Shown piece by piece: positions 1 to 10,067 of a stretch of DNA of 64,000 nucleotides (its first letter is position 1; each line of letters begins with the position of its first letter). The stretch lies in assembly GCA_002356215.1 (NCBI GenBank), contig AP017959.1:1302001-1366000 (forward strand), in the 5' to 3' direction. Source of the DNA: [Synechococcus] sp. NIES-970. Its GTDB lineage: Bacteria > Cyanobacteriota > Cyanobacteriia > Cyanobacteriales > MRBY01. The notes below the pieces were generated by a model. The model did no database searches. It saw nothing but the letters and a program-made list of their open reading frames with translations, and had not been told where the DNA came from. A program made the position numbers and the translations under genes.

Positions 1-569
1 ATGTGACCCAAGAAGATCAAATTATCCAGGCGATCGCCACCCTTAAGGGCCAAGCGCAGCGGCTCGATGAAGTCATTTATTGTGTCGGTCTACTCCACCA
101 GCAGACTCTTCAACCAGAAAAAAGCCTCCGTCACATTCACCCTGAGAATTTACTGACCTACTTTCAAATCAATGCCATTGGTGCGGTGCTCTGGGCCAAG
201 CATTTAGCGCCCCTCCTGCGCCACGGCGATCGCGCTGTGTTTGCCGCCATCTCTGCTAAGGTCGGGAGCATTGAAGATAACCGTTTGGGGGGCTGGTATG
301 GTTATCGCGCCTCAAAAGCTGCCCTAAATATGTTCCTAAAAAATATTGCGATCGAATGGAAACGCACCATGTCCCAGGCGATCGTGGTGGCTCTCCACCC
401 GGGCACGACTGACACCGAGTTATCCCAACCCTTTCAAAAAAATGTCCCCCCCGAAAAGCTTTTTACGCCAGAACGTACTGCGAATCAGCTGCGCCTCGTG
501 CTCGATCGCCTGACGGATCAAGACAGTGGCCAGTTTTTGAGTTGGGATGGAACTCCCTTGCCCTGGTAG
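1..569 (+). CDS. Short-chain dehydrogenase/reductase, C-terminal part (5' truncated by window)
   Basis: This is the C-terminal portion of an NAD(P)-dependent short-chain dehydrogenase/reductase of the C-factor-like type. The Ser of the catalytic triad is in AAISAKVG and the YxxxK motif is YRASK, followed by the helix AALNMFLKN. The later PGTTDTEL is the usual loop after the Rossmann core. The N-terminal GxxxGxG cofactor motif is missing. A GTG at position 3 is in frame, but it cannot be the true start because a Rossmann fold needs about 60 more residues upstream, so the gene begins outside the window. Substrate is unknown. Several HIP1 octamers lie in frame, as expected for a native gene. Confidence 0.85.
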   Translation, partial: VTQEDQIIQAIATLKGQAQRLDEVIYCVGLLHQQTLQPEKSLRHIHPENLLTYFQINAIGAVLWAKHLAPLLRHGDRAVFAAISAKVGSIEDNRLGGWYGYRASKAALNMFLKNIAIEWKRTMSQAIVVALHPGTTDTELSQPFQKNVPPEKLFTPERTANQLRLVLDRLTDQDSGQFLSWDGTPLPW

Positions 570-908
570 CAAGCCTGATGTCAAGGTGTTTACCTCCAAA
601 AAGTCAGCTCTAGGCAGACCCATTTACCCGCTTCGGGCAAGGTCAAAGATTTCAGAACGGCGGCCTGTAATTTTGGCCGTGAGTCATCCAGGCGATCGCC
701 TAGGGGAAAGCCCCTCCTAGGAACCATAATGTGCTTCATCGGCAATGGGGTTCGAGTATATTGGAGATGGCCCCTGGGAGCCAATTCTGTCACCGCAGCC
801 TTAAAACCCATGGGCGCTATCTACAAAAACGATAAACTTACTGCTCTTGAGATTGATCCTGGCCTGATTACTGGGAGTAGAGTTGTCATCACAGGAACAA
901 TTAAATCC
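570..908. other. Long leader region in front of the DEAD-box helicase gene
   Basis: This 339-bp stretch has no supported gene. A hairpin at about 699-721 (CCTAGGGG, short loop, CCCCTCCTAGG) lies beside the HIP1 palindrome at 692-701. There is no T-run, so it does not look like a terminator. An open frame continues in phase from 729 into the helicase gene, but its 60 residues look unlike helicase sequence. Cyanobacterial cold- and redox-responsive helicase genes are known to have long 5' leaders, so this may be an untranslated leader. That role is inferred. Confidence 0.4.
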
Positions 909-2198
909 ATGACATTTGACACCCTCGGTCTTTCGGCCGCACTATTGCGCGCTGTTGCCGACGAAAACTACAGTGCTGCAACCCCGATTCAACAGCAGGC
1001 GATCCCACCCATCTTGCAAGGAAAAGACATTCTCGCCAGCGCCCAGACCGGTACAGGAAAAACAGCCAGTTTTACACTCCCTCTACTCCAACTTCTGAGT
1101 GAAAATACTGCGCGAAAAGGACAACGATCGCCTAGGGCATTAATCCTCACCCCGACCCGTGAACTGGCCATCCAGGTGAGTGAAAGCGTTAACACCTACG
1201 GTAAATATTTGTCGCTGAAGACGGTGGTCGTCTTTGGGGGCGTCAATATCAATCGGCAAATCAAAGGTTTAGAACAGGGTGCAGATATTGTGGTGGCCAC
1301 ACCGGGGCGATTACTGGACCATGTGGCCCAAAAAACAGTCGATCTCTCCCGCATTGAGATTTTGGTCTTGGACGAATGCGATCGCATGTTAGATATGGGC
1401 TTTATCCGCGATATTCGCAAAATTTTGGCGAGAATCCCAGAAAATCGCCAGACATTGCTCTTTTCAGCCACATTTTCCACTGAAATTCAAAAACTAGCAA
1501 AAACATTACTCAAAAATCCAGTACAGGTTGAAGTGGCTCCCCGCAATACCGCCGCTGAACAGGTGGAGCAGGTGGTGCATCCCGTCGATCGCGATCGCAA
1601 ACGGGAATTATTGTCCTATCTCATTGGCTTTAACAATTGGCGACAGGTTTTAGTATTTACCCGCACCAAACATGGGGCGAACCGCCTGGCGGAACAATTG
1701 GCCCAGGATGGCCTAAAAACAGCAGCAATTCACGGCAATAAAAGTCAGGCCGCCCGCAGCCGCGCCTTAAACGAATTTAAACAGGGTAAGGTTCGCGTGT
1801 TGGTGGCGACAGACGTGGCCTCCCGGGGTTTGGATATTGACCAGTTGCCCCATGTGGTGAACTTTGAGCTACCCAATGTACCAGAAGATTATGTCCATCG
1901 CATCGGCCGCACAGGGCGGGCGGGCAATGAAGGCCGGGCGATTTCGCTGGTATCCCACGATGAACATCCCCTCCTAAAAGATATTGAAAAGCTGCTGAAG
2001 CGCAAACTCGACAAAGACATCATTGCTGGTTACGAGCCAAACCCTGTAACCCCCGGAGAATCAAGCAAAACATCCCAGGGGAACCCCAGACAAAGCCGGG
2101 TTGCTCGAAATCAACCAGGCCCCAAAAACCGTTCTAGCACGAGTAGAAAACCACGCTCTTCTACCACTAGCAAACACAAACGCCGGGGACCAGGTTAG
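909..2198 (+). CDS. DEAD-box ATP-dependent RNA helicase (RhlE-like)
   Basis: This is an RNA helicase of the DEAD-box family, 429 aa from the ATG at 909. Motifs run in order: Q motif TPIQQQ (residues 25-30), Walker A AQTGTGKT (45-52), PTRELA (82-87), TPGR (131-134), motif II DECD (155-158), SAT (about 186), then the second RecA domain ending in [11 protein letters not shown] basic, Ser/Pro/Gln-rich tail of about 55 residues follows and probably binds RNA. Motif II reads DECD instead of DEAD; this is tolerated in some helicases such as UAP56/Sub2 but is unusual for RhlE-like proteins. The start at 909 (MTFDTLGLS) fits the family N-terminus. The protein probably remodels structured mRNA or assists ribosome assembly. 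It may correspond to the Crh group, but which member cannot be decided here. Confidence 0.92.
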   Translation: MTFDTLGLSAALLRAVADENYSAATPIQQQAIPPILQGKDILASAQTGTGKTASFTLPLLQLLSENTARKGQRSPRALILTPTRELAIQVSESVNTYGKYLSLKTVVVFGGVNINRQIKGLEQGADIVVATPGRLLDHVAQKTVDLSRIEILVLDECDRMLDMGFIRDIRKILARIPENRQTLLFSATFSTEIQKLAKTLLKNPVQVEVAPRNTAAEQVEQVVHPVDRDRKRELLSYLIGFNNWRQVLVFTRTKHGANRLAEQLAQDGLKTAAIHGNKSQAARSRALNEFKQGKVRVLVATDVASRGLDIDQLPHVVNFELPNVPEDYVHRIGRTGRAGNEGRAISLVSHDEHPLLKDIEKLLKRKLDKDIIAGYEPNPVTPGESSKTSQGNPRQSRVARNQPGPKNRSSTSRKPRSSTTSKHKRRGPG

Positions 2199-2366
2199 AG
2201 ACATCGGCCTTGAAGCTGATCGCGAATATTGATGCTCCGGCCCGCCCATCTCCCTAGTAAATCCAAGTCAAAACCATCGATCTCCTTCCCATCAGATTCA
2301 TAGCGCAAGAAAAGCTCAGGAATGATAGGATGTCAGTTGCTGCGATAGGTTTTAGAACGATTTCAT

Positions 2367-3350
2367 ATGGCGGAAACTTTACTTTTTAATGCCCTGCGTC
2401 AGGCGATCGATGAAGAAATGGCCCGGGACGAAACGGTCTTTGTGATGGGCGAAGACGTCGGTCATTACGGCGGTTCCTATAAGGTTACGAAGGATTTAGC
2501 CAAGAAATATGGCGATCTGCGCGTTCTGGATACTCCCATCGCAGAAAACAGCTTTACCGGGATGGCTGTTGGGGCCGCGATGACAGGCCTGCGGCCGATC
2601 ATCGAAGGGATGAACATGGGCTTTTTGCTGTTGGCCTTTAACCAAATTTCAAACAATGCCGGGATGTTGCGCTACACGTCCGGTGGTAATTTTACGATTC
2701 CGATGGTGATCCGGGGCCCCGGCGGGGTTGGGCGTCAGTTGGGTGCCGAACACTCCCAACGCCTCGAAGCCTATTTCCAAGCGGTGCCTGGCCTAAAAAT
2801 TGTCGCCTGTTCCACCCCCTACAATGCCAAGGGTTTATTGAAAGCCGCAATCCGCGACGAAAACCCTGTCCTGTTTTTTGAACATGTATTGCTCTACAAC
2901 CTCAAGGAAAACCTACCTGATGGGGAATATGTCCTGCCCCTCGATAAGGCAGAACTGGTCCGGGAAGGGAAAGACGTCACGATCTTGACCTACTCCCGGA
3001 TGCGTCACCACTGTACCCAGGCGATCAAAACCCTTGAAAAACAGGGTATTGATCCAGAGCTAATCGATTTGATCTCCCTCAAGCCCATTGATATGGAGAC
3101 GATCGCCAAATCTGTGAAAAAGACCCACCGGGTGATTATCGTCGAAGAATGTATGAAAACGGCAGGGATTGCCGCTGAGGTGATGTCTTTGATCAACGAG
3201 CAACTGTTCGATGAGCTAGATGCCCCTGTACTGCGCCTGTCTTCCCAGGATATCCCCACCCCCTATAACGGTACCCTGGAGCGCCTGACTATCATCCAAC
3301 CCGATAATATCGTCGAAGCCGTGCAGAATATGCTCGCCCTTAACGTCTAA
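2367..3350 (+). CDS. pdhB: Pyruvate dehydrogenase E1 component, beta subunit
   Basis: This is the beta subunit of the thiamine-diphosphate-dependent E1 enzyme, which decarboxylates pyruvate and passes the acetyl group to E2 lipoamide to supply acetyl-CoA. The 327-aa length is typical. The N-terminus ([14 protein letters not shown]), the [15 protein letters not shown] segment, the [16 protein letters not shown] segment and the C-terminal transketolase-type domain beginning near [17 protein letters not shown] are all intact. The alpha subunit is not in the window; pdhA and pdhB are often unlinked in cyanobacteria. The gene is followed after 35 bp by secD, an arrangement also seen in other cyanobacteria, so co-transcription is plausible. 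Confidence 0.96.
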   Translation: MAETLLFNALRQAIDEEMARDETVFVMGEDVGHYGGSYKVTKDLAKKYGDLRVLDTPIAENSFTGMAVGAAMTGLRPIIEGMNMGFLLLAFNQISNNAGMLRYTSGGNFTIPMVIRGPGGVGRQLGAEHSQRLEAYFQAVPGLKIVACSTPYNAKGLLKAAIRDENPVLFFEHVLLYNLKENLPDGEYVLPLDKAELVREGKDVTILTYSRMRHHCTQAIKTLEKQGIDPELIDLISLKPIDMETIAKSVKKTHRVIIVEECMKTAGIAAEVMSLINEQLFDELDAPVLRLSSQDIPTPYNGTLERLTIIQPDNIVEAVQNMLALNV

Positions 3351-3385
3351 GCAATTCGCTCTGGTTTATCCCCCTCAGATCCATT

Positions 3386-4798
3386 ATGCAAAAACAACGG
3401 TTCATCATAGTTGCGATTCTTTTTCTGGTGGCGATCGCCATCACGATTTTGACGACCCTCCCCCTCCAGCTGGGCCTCGATCTCCGGGGGGGTGCCCAGT
3501 TGACGATCCAAGTGCAACCAAACGCCGAGGGAGTCGTGGTTGGGGCCGATGATACCGCCGCAGTAAAGCGAGTAATCGAAAATCGAATCAATGGTCTGGG
3601 GGTTGCTGAGGCGATTACCCAGCTCGTTGGGGAAGACCGGATCTTAGTGCAACTGCCTGGGGTGACTGACCCAGAACAGGCAGAACGGGTCTTGGGGGGA
3701 ACCGCCCAATTGGAATTTCGCCCCCAAAAGCCCGATACCGAGCAAGAATTTCAGGAACGTTTTGGTCTCCGGCGTCAACTGGAAGCAGAACTACAGGTGA
3801 TCCGGTCCGGTAATAATCCTGAAGTGACCGAGGCACAAATTGCGGAACTAGAAGGGGCGATCGCCGAACTAGATGAACAAATTTTGACCCTCTTTGAACC
3901 CGTTAATCTAGTGGGTGAATATGTCACCAATGCTCAACCAGCCCCGACCCAAACCGGAAGCAGTTGGCAAGTCTTTTTGAATTTCAACGCCGAAGGGGGC
4001 GACCTCTTTGCTGAAATTACAAAGAGCCTGGCAGGGACAGGGCGCAGTGTCGGGATTTTTCTGGATGATGCCCTCCTCAGTGCCCCCACCGTTGGCCCAG
4101 AATATGCCGCCCAGGGGATCGCCGGGGGCAACGTGACGATCACTGGGAATTTTGACTTAGAAACAGCCAGTGATTTGGCCATTCAAATTCGCGGCGGTTC
4201 TTTGCCGTTCCCTGTGGCTGTTGTTGAAAACCGCACCGTGGGAGCGACCCTAGGACAAGATTCCATTCGTCGGAGCATCTACGCCGGGATTGCGGGGCTC
4301 ATTCTTGTCCTCATTTTTGTCGCTGTATACTATCGCCTGCCGGGGGTGATTGCCGACGTTGCTCTAATTATTTACACGCTCCTGACCCTGGCCTGTTATT
4401 CTCTCGTGGGGGTGACCCTAACTTTGCCGGGGATTGCCGGTTTTATTTTAAGTATCGGGATGGCCGTCGATGCCAATGTGCTGATCTTTGAGCGCACCCG
4501 AGAAGAAATTTACAAAGGCAATACCCTCTATCGATCGGTGGAATCGGGGTTTTTCAATGCCTTCTCCAGTATTTTGGATGGGAATGTCACCACGGTGATT
4601 GCTTGTGCCGCTCTCTTTTTCCTTGGCTCCGGTCTGGTAAAAGGTTTTGCCCTCACTTTGGCGATCGGGGTGGGCGTGAGTATGTTCACGGCGATCACCT
4701 GTAGCCGGACGCTCATGTTGCTAGCAGTGTTGAGCTTCCCAGGTGTGCGCCAAAACCCCAGTTTATTTGCGCCCAATGCTCCTAAAGCCTCAAATTAA
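3386..4798 (+). CDS. secD: Protein translocase subunit SecD
   Basis: SecD is the larger half of the SecDF accessory complex, which uses the proton gradient to help pull proteins across the membrane after SecA action. The 470-aa protein has an N-terminal membrane helix (residues about 5-24), the conserved [10 protein letters not shown] segment just after it, a large periplasmic or lumenal P1 domain, and a C-terminal block of five helices with the D4 motif [17 protein letters not shown]. It lies between pdhB and secF. In cyanobacteria the complex may serve both plasma and thylakoid membranes; that is general knowledge and not visible here. Confidence 0.97.
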   Translation: MQKQRFIIVAILFLVAIAITILTTLPLQLGLDLRGGAQLTIQVQPNAEGVVVGADDTAAVKRVIENRINGLGVAEAITQLVGEDRILVQLPGVTDPEQAERVLGGTAQLEFRPQKPDTEQEFQERFGLRRQLEAELQVIRSGNNPEVTEAQIAELEGAIAELDEQILTLFEPVNLVGEYVTNAQPAPTQTGSSWQVFLNFNAEGGDLFAEITKSLAGTGRSVGIFLDDALLSAPTVGPEYAAQGIAGGNVTITGNFDLETASDLAIQIRGGSLPFPVAVVENRTVGATLGQDSIRRSIYAGIAGLILVLIFVAVYYRLPGVIADVALIIYTLLTLACYSLVGVTLTLPGIAGFILSIGMAVDANVLIFERTREEIYKGNTLYRSVESGFFNAFSSILDGNVTTVIACAALFFLGSGLVKGFALTLAIGVGVSMFTAITCSRTLMLLAVLSFPGVRQNPSLFAPNAPKASN

Positions 4799-4833
4799 GC
4801 TTTTTTGCCCTTTTAGCGTTTGTCTTTGACCCG

Positions 4834-5805
4834 ATGACTTTTAAATTTAGCGTTACCAAACAACGTCTTCTGTGGTGGTCTATCTCGGCGATCGCCATGG
4901 TTGCCAGTGTGCTATTTATGGGGATTTCCCTGAACCAAATTCAAGCACCACTGCGGCCTAGTTTAGACTTTGTGGGGGGGACAAAAATCCAAGTGTCCCT
5001 TGATTGCACGGTGGCAGGCAATTGCGATGCGCCCCTGGAAACAGCAGCGATTCAAACGGTAGTTGAAGAGCAGGGAGTGAGTGGAAGTAGCGTACAAATT
5101 TTAGGGGAAGAACGCACGGCTTTTTCGGTGCGCACGCCCCCACTAGATGTGGATCAACGCACTCGCCTAGTCGCTGCCCTCGAAACTGAAGTGGGCACTT
5201 TTGATGCAGGGACAATTCAGATTGATTCGGTGGGGCCAACAATTGGACGAGAATTGTTTATCCAGGGAATGTTAGCCCTGTTGGTCTCATTTTTTGGGAT
5301 TGTAATTTATTTAAGTATTCGTTTTCAGCTGGACTATGCACTGTTTGCGATCGCCGCGGTGTTTCACGATGCGTTGGTCACAGCAGGGGTCTTTTCATTC
5401 CTGGGTTTGGTGGCCGGGGTAGAAGTGGATAGCCTCTTTTTAGTATCCCTATTAACGATTATTGGCTTTTCGGTGAATGATACGGTAGTTATCTATGATC
5501 GTGTGCGAGAAAATATCGCGGCCGACACAGATAAAACCATCGCTGAAATCGTTGATATTTCTGTGGTACAAACCTTGGGGCGATCGATTAATACAACCCT
5601 AACCACTCTCTTACCCCTGGTGGCGATTTTTCTATTTGGCGGCTCGACCCTCAAATTCTTTGCCCTTGCTCTGATCATCGGGTTTGTTAGTGGTTCTTAT
5701 TCCAGTATTTTTGTGGCCAGTACCCTCTTGGCTTGGTGGCGCGGTCGCAATGGCCAACCGCCAAAAATGTTTAAAGAAACAATGGATGCGGCGGAACTCT
5801 CTTAG
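4834..5805 (+). CDS. secF: Protein translocase subunit SecF
   Basis: SecF is the partner of SecD, 323 aa. It has an N-terminal membrane helix, the D1-type motif [11 protein letters not shown] near residue 45, a short external domain and five C-terminal helices with the signature [17 protein letters not shown]. The start is the ATG 35 bp after the secD stop, so the pair is almost certainly one transcript. A CxxxxxC pair in the external domain ([11 protein letters not shown]) might form a disulphide; this is inferred from sequence only. Confidence 0.97.
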   Translation: MTFKFSVTKQRLLWWSISAIAMVASVLFMGISLNQIQAPLRPSLDFVGGTKIQVSLDCTVAGNCDAPLETAAIQTVVEEQGVSGSSVQILGEERTAFSVRTPPLDVDQRTRLVAALETEVGTFDAGTIQIDSVGPTIGRELFIQGMLALLVSFFGIVIYLSIRFQLDYALFAIAAVFHDALVTAGVFSFLGLVAGVEVDSLFLVSLLTIIGFSVNDTVVIYDRVRENIAADTDKTIAEIVDISVVQTLGRSINTTLTTLLPLVAIFLFGGSTLKFFALALIIGFVSGSYSSIFVASTLLAWWRGRNGQPPKMFKETMDAAELS

Positions 5806-5866
5806 GGGGATGATTCTTTACCTGAATATGCGGGTAATGTGCTGCTGGCCAAGATTTTTTTAGGTA

Positions 5867-6268
5867 ATGGACATGGGCGATCGCCGACCGCAAGAGCTTA
5901 CCACAGACAATTCTCTCAGTCCCTTGGCTCGCAAATTAGCCCGCTTGAATGTGTTGGGACGTTGGCTGTTTGTCGTGATGCTTTGGTTAACCTTGGGAAA
6001 TTACGGTTTTTGGGCATTACGGGAAGAATTTCCCCTCTGGCAAGAATATTTGACCTGGGCAGTGATCCGGCTCAGTCTTGGTTATCACTATTGGGCCAGT
6101 GCCGCGTTGACCCTTTGCGTGGCCTATACCTGTGCAATTTTGGTGTGGCATAGCCAAAAGCTGCTGCGGGGCTGGTCTGATCGGGAATGCTATCGTCTCA
6201 ATCGCTGGGCTGAACGCTTAGATCAAAATAAACGACACTGGCTATGGCGGGTCTTAAAATATTTTTAG
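5867..6268 (+). CDS. Conserved small membrane protein of unknown function
   Basis: This 133-aa protein has a polar N-terminus with an in-frame HIP1 site and two predicted membrane helices (residues about 32-52 and 72-98), with a basic and aromatic C-terminal segment likely to be cytoplasmic. I do not recognise the family. It follows secF by 61 bp on the same strand and could be the last gene of the pdhB-secD-secF transcript. The overlapping frame at 5839-6153 has no protein-like features. Start alternatives are few; MDMGDRR is chosen because it is the first ATG in frame. Confidence 0.7.
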   Translation: MDMGDRRPQELTTDNSLSPLARKLARLNVLGRWLFVVMLWLTLGNYGFWALREEFPLWQEYLTWAVIRLSLGYHYWASAALTLCVAYTCAILVWHSQKLLRGWSDRECYRLNRWAERLDQNKRHWLWRVLKYF

Positions 6269-6472
6269 ATTCCCTAAAAAATAAGACAGCTGCTAATAAC
6301 CTGCTACCCCATAGGGTTCTTGATGGTCTATTTCCCGCTCAATTTTTACCCTCGATTAGCCTGTTGCTTGGGGTGGCTAATGGGTAGAGTTGGGGAATTG
6401 TGTACAATCTAGCCAAAGTTCAAACCTCTCCTACAATGGAAAAATAACAGTACATCAACAAAAGAAAAGTCT

Positions 6473-6748
6473 ATGGCTACGGAAAAGACAGCAAGCGAAG
6501 CGGCTCTATCGGAACGGGAAATTGAAATTGTTGATTTGGTGGCAGAGGGCCTGACGAACCATGAGATTGCAGCTCGCCTTGAAATCAGTAAACGTACTGT
6601 TGATAATCACATTAGTAATATTCTGACAAAGACGGCGACGGATAATCGGGTTTCTCTGGTGCGCTGGGCCCTCCAATGGGGTAAGGTTTGTCTTGACAAT
6701 GTTAATTGCTGTACTCTTCCATCAAATTCTGTCACCCCGAATCAATGA
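6473..6748 (+). CDS. pedR: LuxR-type transcriptional regulator PedR (thioredoxin-responsive)
   Basis: This 91-aa stand-alone LuxR/GerE DNA-binding protein has LSEREIEIVDLVAEGLTNHE followed by the recognition helix region ISKRTVDNHISNIL. It has no receiver domain. Length, core sequence and the cysteine cluster KVCLDNVNCC (Cys73, Cys79, Cys80) match PedR of Synechocystis, a photosynthetic-electron-transport-dependent regulator whose conserved Cys80 forms an intermolecular disulphide that thioredoxin reduces. Here Cys80 falls at the same position. The role is inferred by homology: redox state of the electron transport chain would set its activity on photosynthesis and redox genes. The stop codon overlaps the next start in ATGA, which suggests translational coupling. 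Confidence 0.85.
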   Translation: MATEKTASEAALSEREIEIVDLVAEGLTNHEIAARLEISKRTVDNHISNILTKTATDNRVSLVRWALQWGKVCLDNVNCCTLPSNSVTPNQ

Positions 6749-7263
6749 TTTGTCGCAGTGGGGCGATCGCCTTGATCGGGATCTTGCTTCTGGGTTGTCA
6801 GAGTACAAGTTTCGTGACACCCCCGGCTGATCCTCTGGGGAATAATCTCAACAGCCTCCACAGCGAAAAAAATCCTCGACTTTCTGATGATGGTCGTTTT
6901 TTGATTTTTAGTAGCGATCGCCAACGGCAACGACGTATTTTTTTGTATGATCTCGCCCAGCGACGACTGTTATCCTTACCAGGTTTGCACCAACCCAACG
7001 TGTTTTATGATCAGCCGGATATTAGCCGCAATGGTCGCTTCATCGTCTACACCTCGGAACAGGAAGGAAAAACGAATATTTATCTCTACGATCGCCAAAC
7101 TTTCCAGAGCCAAAACCTCACCCGTACTTATCTTGGCCAAGTGCGTAACCCAACAATTAGTGGCGATGGTCGTTGGATTGCCTTTGAAGGCGATCGCACG
7201 GGGCAATGGGATATTGAAGTAATTGATCGCGGTGTCCAACCGGATCTCGTCGAAGCAGAATAG
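6745..7263 (+). CDS. TolB-like beta-propeller lipoprotein
   Basis: This 172-aa protein has a lipoprotein signal peptide with lipobox LLLGC (Cys about residue 16) and three to four WD40-like beta-propeller (PD40/TolB) repeats. The repeats show the phrases LSDDGRFLIFSSDR, DISRNGRFIVYTSE and TISGDGRWIAFEGD. Each is followed by a short strand ending in an aspartate-rich turn, as in TolB. It is too short for a whole six-blade propeller, so it is probably a half-propeller or oligomerises. The chosen ATG at 6745 overlaps the pedR stop codon by four bases and gives a proper signal peptide; the upstream in-frame start at 6706 would not. Function unknown. Confidence 0.82.
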   Translation: MICRSGAIALIGILLLGCQSTSFVTPPADPLGNNLNSLHSEKNPRLSDDGRFLIFSSDRQRQRRIFLYDLAQRRLLSLPGLHQPNVFYDQPDISRNGRFIVYTSEQEGKTNIYLYDRQTFQSQNLTRTYLGQVRNPTISGDGRWIAFEGDRTGQWDIEVIDRGVQPDLVEAE

Positions 7264-7414
7264 CCTCACACCGAATTTGTATTTTATTTAGTGAGTAGCT
7301 GACCATCTAAAGAGAGTGCCAATCGCCGCTACTCCCATTCTCCACATCGTTCCTAGACAAGATGCCTCTATACTACTGAAATAGCCTACCTGCCGTTATT
7401 TCGTCGCTTTGTCT

Positions 7415-9919
7415 ATGTCTACCCCAGCCGCCATGTCCGTAAAACCGATCGCCACCGTAGTAAAAACCCCTGAACTGTTGGCTCCGGCAGGAAATTGGGA
7501 CTGTGCGATCGCCGCTGTGGAGAATGGGGCAGATGCGATTTATTTTGGGCTGGATCAGTTCAATGCAAGGATGCGATCGCAGAATTTTACTGAGGCAGAT
7601 TTGCCGGAGTTGATGGCATATTTGCATCGGCGCGGCATGAAGGGCTATGTGACGTTGAATACGTTGATTTTTACGGCGGAATTGGCGGCGGTGGAACGGT
7701 ATTTGCGCTCGATTATTGCGGCGGGGGTCGATGCGGCGATCGTGCAAGATGTAGGTTTGTGTCGCCTGATTCGCCAGTTATCGCCCGATTTTCCGATTCA
7801 TGGTTCCACGCAGATGACGGTGACCAGTGCGGCGGGGGTCGAGTTTGCGCAAAATTTGGGCTGTAATTTGGTGGTGTTGGCGCGGGAATGTTCGATCAAG
7901 GAAATTGAAAAAATTCAGCAGGAATTGGGTCAACAAAATATTGCGATGCCGCTGGAAGTGTTTGTGCATGGGGCGTTGTGCGTCGCCTATTCGGGGCAAT
8001 GTTTGACGAGTGAATCCCTGGGTGGACGGTCTGCAAATCGGGGGGAATGCGCCCAAGCTTGTCGGATGCCCTACGAAATGATTGTTGATGGTAAACCCTT
8101 TGATTTAGGCGATCGCCGTTATCTGCTCAGTCCTCAGGATCTCGCTGGATTGAAAGTTTTGCCGGATTTGATTAAGTCTGGCGTGGTGTCGCTGAAAATT
8201 GAAGGACGGCTGAAACAACCGGAATATGTGGCGAGTGTGACGCAGGTTTATCGGCAGGCAATTGATCGGGCGATCGCAGGTGTGGAGCATCAGGTTTCGG
8301 AGCGGGAAAAATATCAATTAGAAATGGCATTTTCACGGGGTTTGCATACGGGTTGGCTCGACGGCATTGATAACCAAAGCCTTGTCCATGCGCGGTTTGG
8401 CAAGAAACGCGGCGTATATTTGGGCGAGATTAAACAGGTGCGTGACGGGCGCGATAAACAGGTGCTGTTACGGCTCGAAGCGCCTCTGAAAGCGGGTGAC
8501 GGTGTGGTATTCGACTATGGCAAACCTGCGGAGCGGGAGGAAGGAGGCAGGGTCTACGCGGTGGAAACTCACGGAAAAGATACCCTTGTGACCTTTGGGC
8601 GGCGTGATGTGGATCTGCGGCGGGTGCGGGTAGGCGATCGCCTCTGGAAAACCAATGATCCGGAACTCGACAAGAAATTACGGCAAACCTTTACGAGCGA
8701 AAAAATTCAATTTCAACGCCCGATTACGATCGAAATCCACGGCGAAATTGGTAGTAATTTAGTGGCGATCGCCCGTGATGAGCAGGGTCATATTGTGCAG
8801 GTTCAATCGGAATTATTGCTAGAGAAAGCGATTCATAAACCCCTCACCACTGAGCGATTAACGGAACAATTAGGACGTTTGGGTAATACCCCGTTTAAAT
8901 TAGGACAGTTAGAGAATTATCTACAGGGTGATGGAATTCTGCCTGTTAGTGAACTGAATCGCATTCGGCGGGAAATTGTTAATCAATTGGAAACGTTACG
9001 CAGTCAACCAAAACGCTGGCAACTAAATCAAAATGTGTCCCATCGTGATTTACTGCCGACTGTCGAAAAAGCTTCACAACAATCAGCCCAAATTATTGTC
9101 TTAGTGCGTCATATTAAACAATTAAAAGCTGTTTTAAAAACGGATATTTCAACCATTTATTGTGAATTTGAAAACCCGATCACCTATCGAGAAGCTGTTA
9201 AACTAGCTAAACAAACCGACCATCAACCGGAAATCTGGGTTGCGCCGCCCCGCATCGCCAAGCCGAAGGAAAGTTACATTTTAGAGCAGGTGATTTCCAG
9301 CCATGCCGATGGTTATTTAATCCGCAATTATGATCACCTGAAATTCTTTAAGGTTGAACGGATTACTGCTGATTTTTCTTTGAATATTTCCAATCCGATT
9401 ACGGCTGATTATTTTAAGCACAATTTCCCTCTTGAACGGTTAACTGCTTCCTATGATCTCAATATTCAGCAGTTAGAATCATTGCTGAAAAATTGTCCGC
9501 CCCACTGGTTTGAAATCACGATTCATCAACATATGCCGATGTTTCACATGGAGCATTGCGTGTTCTGCGCATTTCTCTCCGATGGAACCGATTTCACCAA
9601 TTGTGGTCGTCCCTGCGAAAAGCACGAAGTCAAATTAGGCGATCGCACAGGCGTTCAACATGTTCTAGTCGCCGATGCGGGTTGTCGTAATACGGTCTTT
9701 AATGGCACAGCCCAAACTGGGGCTGAATATATGCAACATTTTCTTGATTTAGGGGTGCGCCATTTCCGCGTTGAATTTGTCAATGAATCCCCTGTTGAGA
9801 TTACTAAAACCATTGATCTTTACCAAAAATTGCTCACCGGAAAAATTTCTGGCGCACAACTCTGGAAAACCCTAAAACTGCAAAATCAGTTGGGTGTAAC
9901 CCGTGGCTCTCTAGAATAA
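7415..9919 (+). CDS. U32 family peptidase (collagenase-like / RlhA-type), large cyanobacterial form
   Basis: This 834-aa member of the U32 family has the N-terminal motif ELLAPAGNWDCAIAAVENGA, a TIM-barrel-like domain to about residue 330 and the signature region with Cys residues CLTSESLGG / NRGECAQACRMPY. A DUF3656-type insert follows (about 370-520). The C-terminal third carries a second Cys-rich site, HCVFCAF and NCGRPCEKH. Related proteins in E. coli (RlhA, TrhP) act in hydroxylation of 23S rRNA or tRNA uridines rather than as proteases, so an RNA-modification role is as likely as peptidase activity. A TTG at 7409 is also possible, but the ATG at 7415 is preferred. Several frames carry HIP1. 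Confidence 0.9.
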   Translation: MSTPAAMSVKPIATVVKTPELLAPAGNWDCAIAAVENGADAIYFGLDQFNARMRSQNFTEADLPELMAYLHRRGMKGYVTLNTLIFTAELAAVERYLRSIIAAGVDAAIVQDVGLCRLIRQLSPDFPIHGSTQMTVTSAAGVEFAQNLGCNLVVLARECSIKEIEKIQQELGQQNIAMPLEVFVHGALCVAYSGQCLTSESLGGRSANRGECAQACRMPYEMIVDGKPFDLGDRRYLLSPQDLAGLKVLPDLIKSGVVSLKIEGRLKQPEYVASVTQVYRQAIDRAIAGVEHQVSEREKYQLEMAFSRGLHTGWLDGIDNQSLVHARFGKKRGVYLGEIKQVRDGRDKQVLLRLEAPLKAGDGVVFDYGKPAEREEGGRVYAVETHGKDTLVTFGRRDVDLRRVRVGDRLWKTNDPELDKKLRQTFTSEKIQFQRPITIEIHGEIGSNLVAIARDEQGHIVQVQSELLLEKAIHKPLTTERLTEQLGRLGNTPFKLGQLENYLQGDGILPVSELNRIRREIVNQLETLRSQPKRWQLNQNVSHRDLLPTVEKASQQSAQIIVLVRHIKQLKAVLKTDISTIYCEFENPITYREAVKLAKQTDHQPEIWVAPPRIAKPKESYILEQVISSHADGYLIRNYDHLKFFKVERITADFSLNISNPITADYFKHNFPLERLTASYDLNIQQLESLLKNCPPHWFEITIHQHMPMFHMEHCVFCAFLSDGTDFTNCGRPCEKHEVKLGDRTGVQHVLVADAGCRNTVFNGTAQTGAEYMQHFLDLGVRHFRVEFVNESPVEITKTIDLYQKLLTGKISGAQLWKTLKLQNQLGVTRGSLE

Positions 9920-10067
9920 ATAATGGTTTAAAAAGTACAGGTTTGAATGATTAGATATGAACTGTCTTAAAATTAAAGAATAATTTGAGTTGGTTATTCC
10001 TGGTCACTAGCTGTCGGATTCTGTGATTTTTCTGCTTAAATTAGACCAACATCTCAGGCGAAATTCT

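Noticed and set aside
729-908. 60-residue N-terminal extension of the DEAD-box helicase
   Set aside because: Open in frame but unlike any helicase N-terminus; the family start fits ATG 909.
5839-6153. Open frame overlapping the small membrane protein after secF
   Set aside because: It lies in another frame of a better gene, has no hydrophobic or fold-like pattern and starts inside the spacer after secF.
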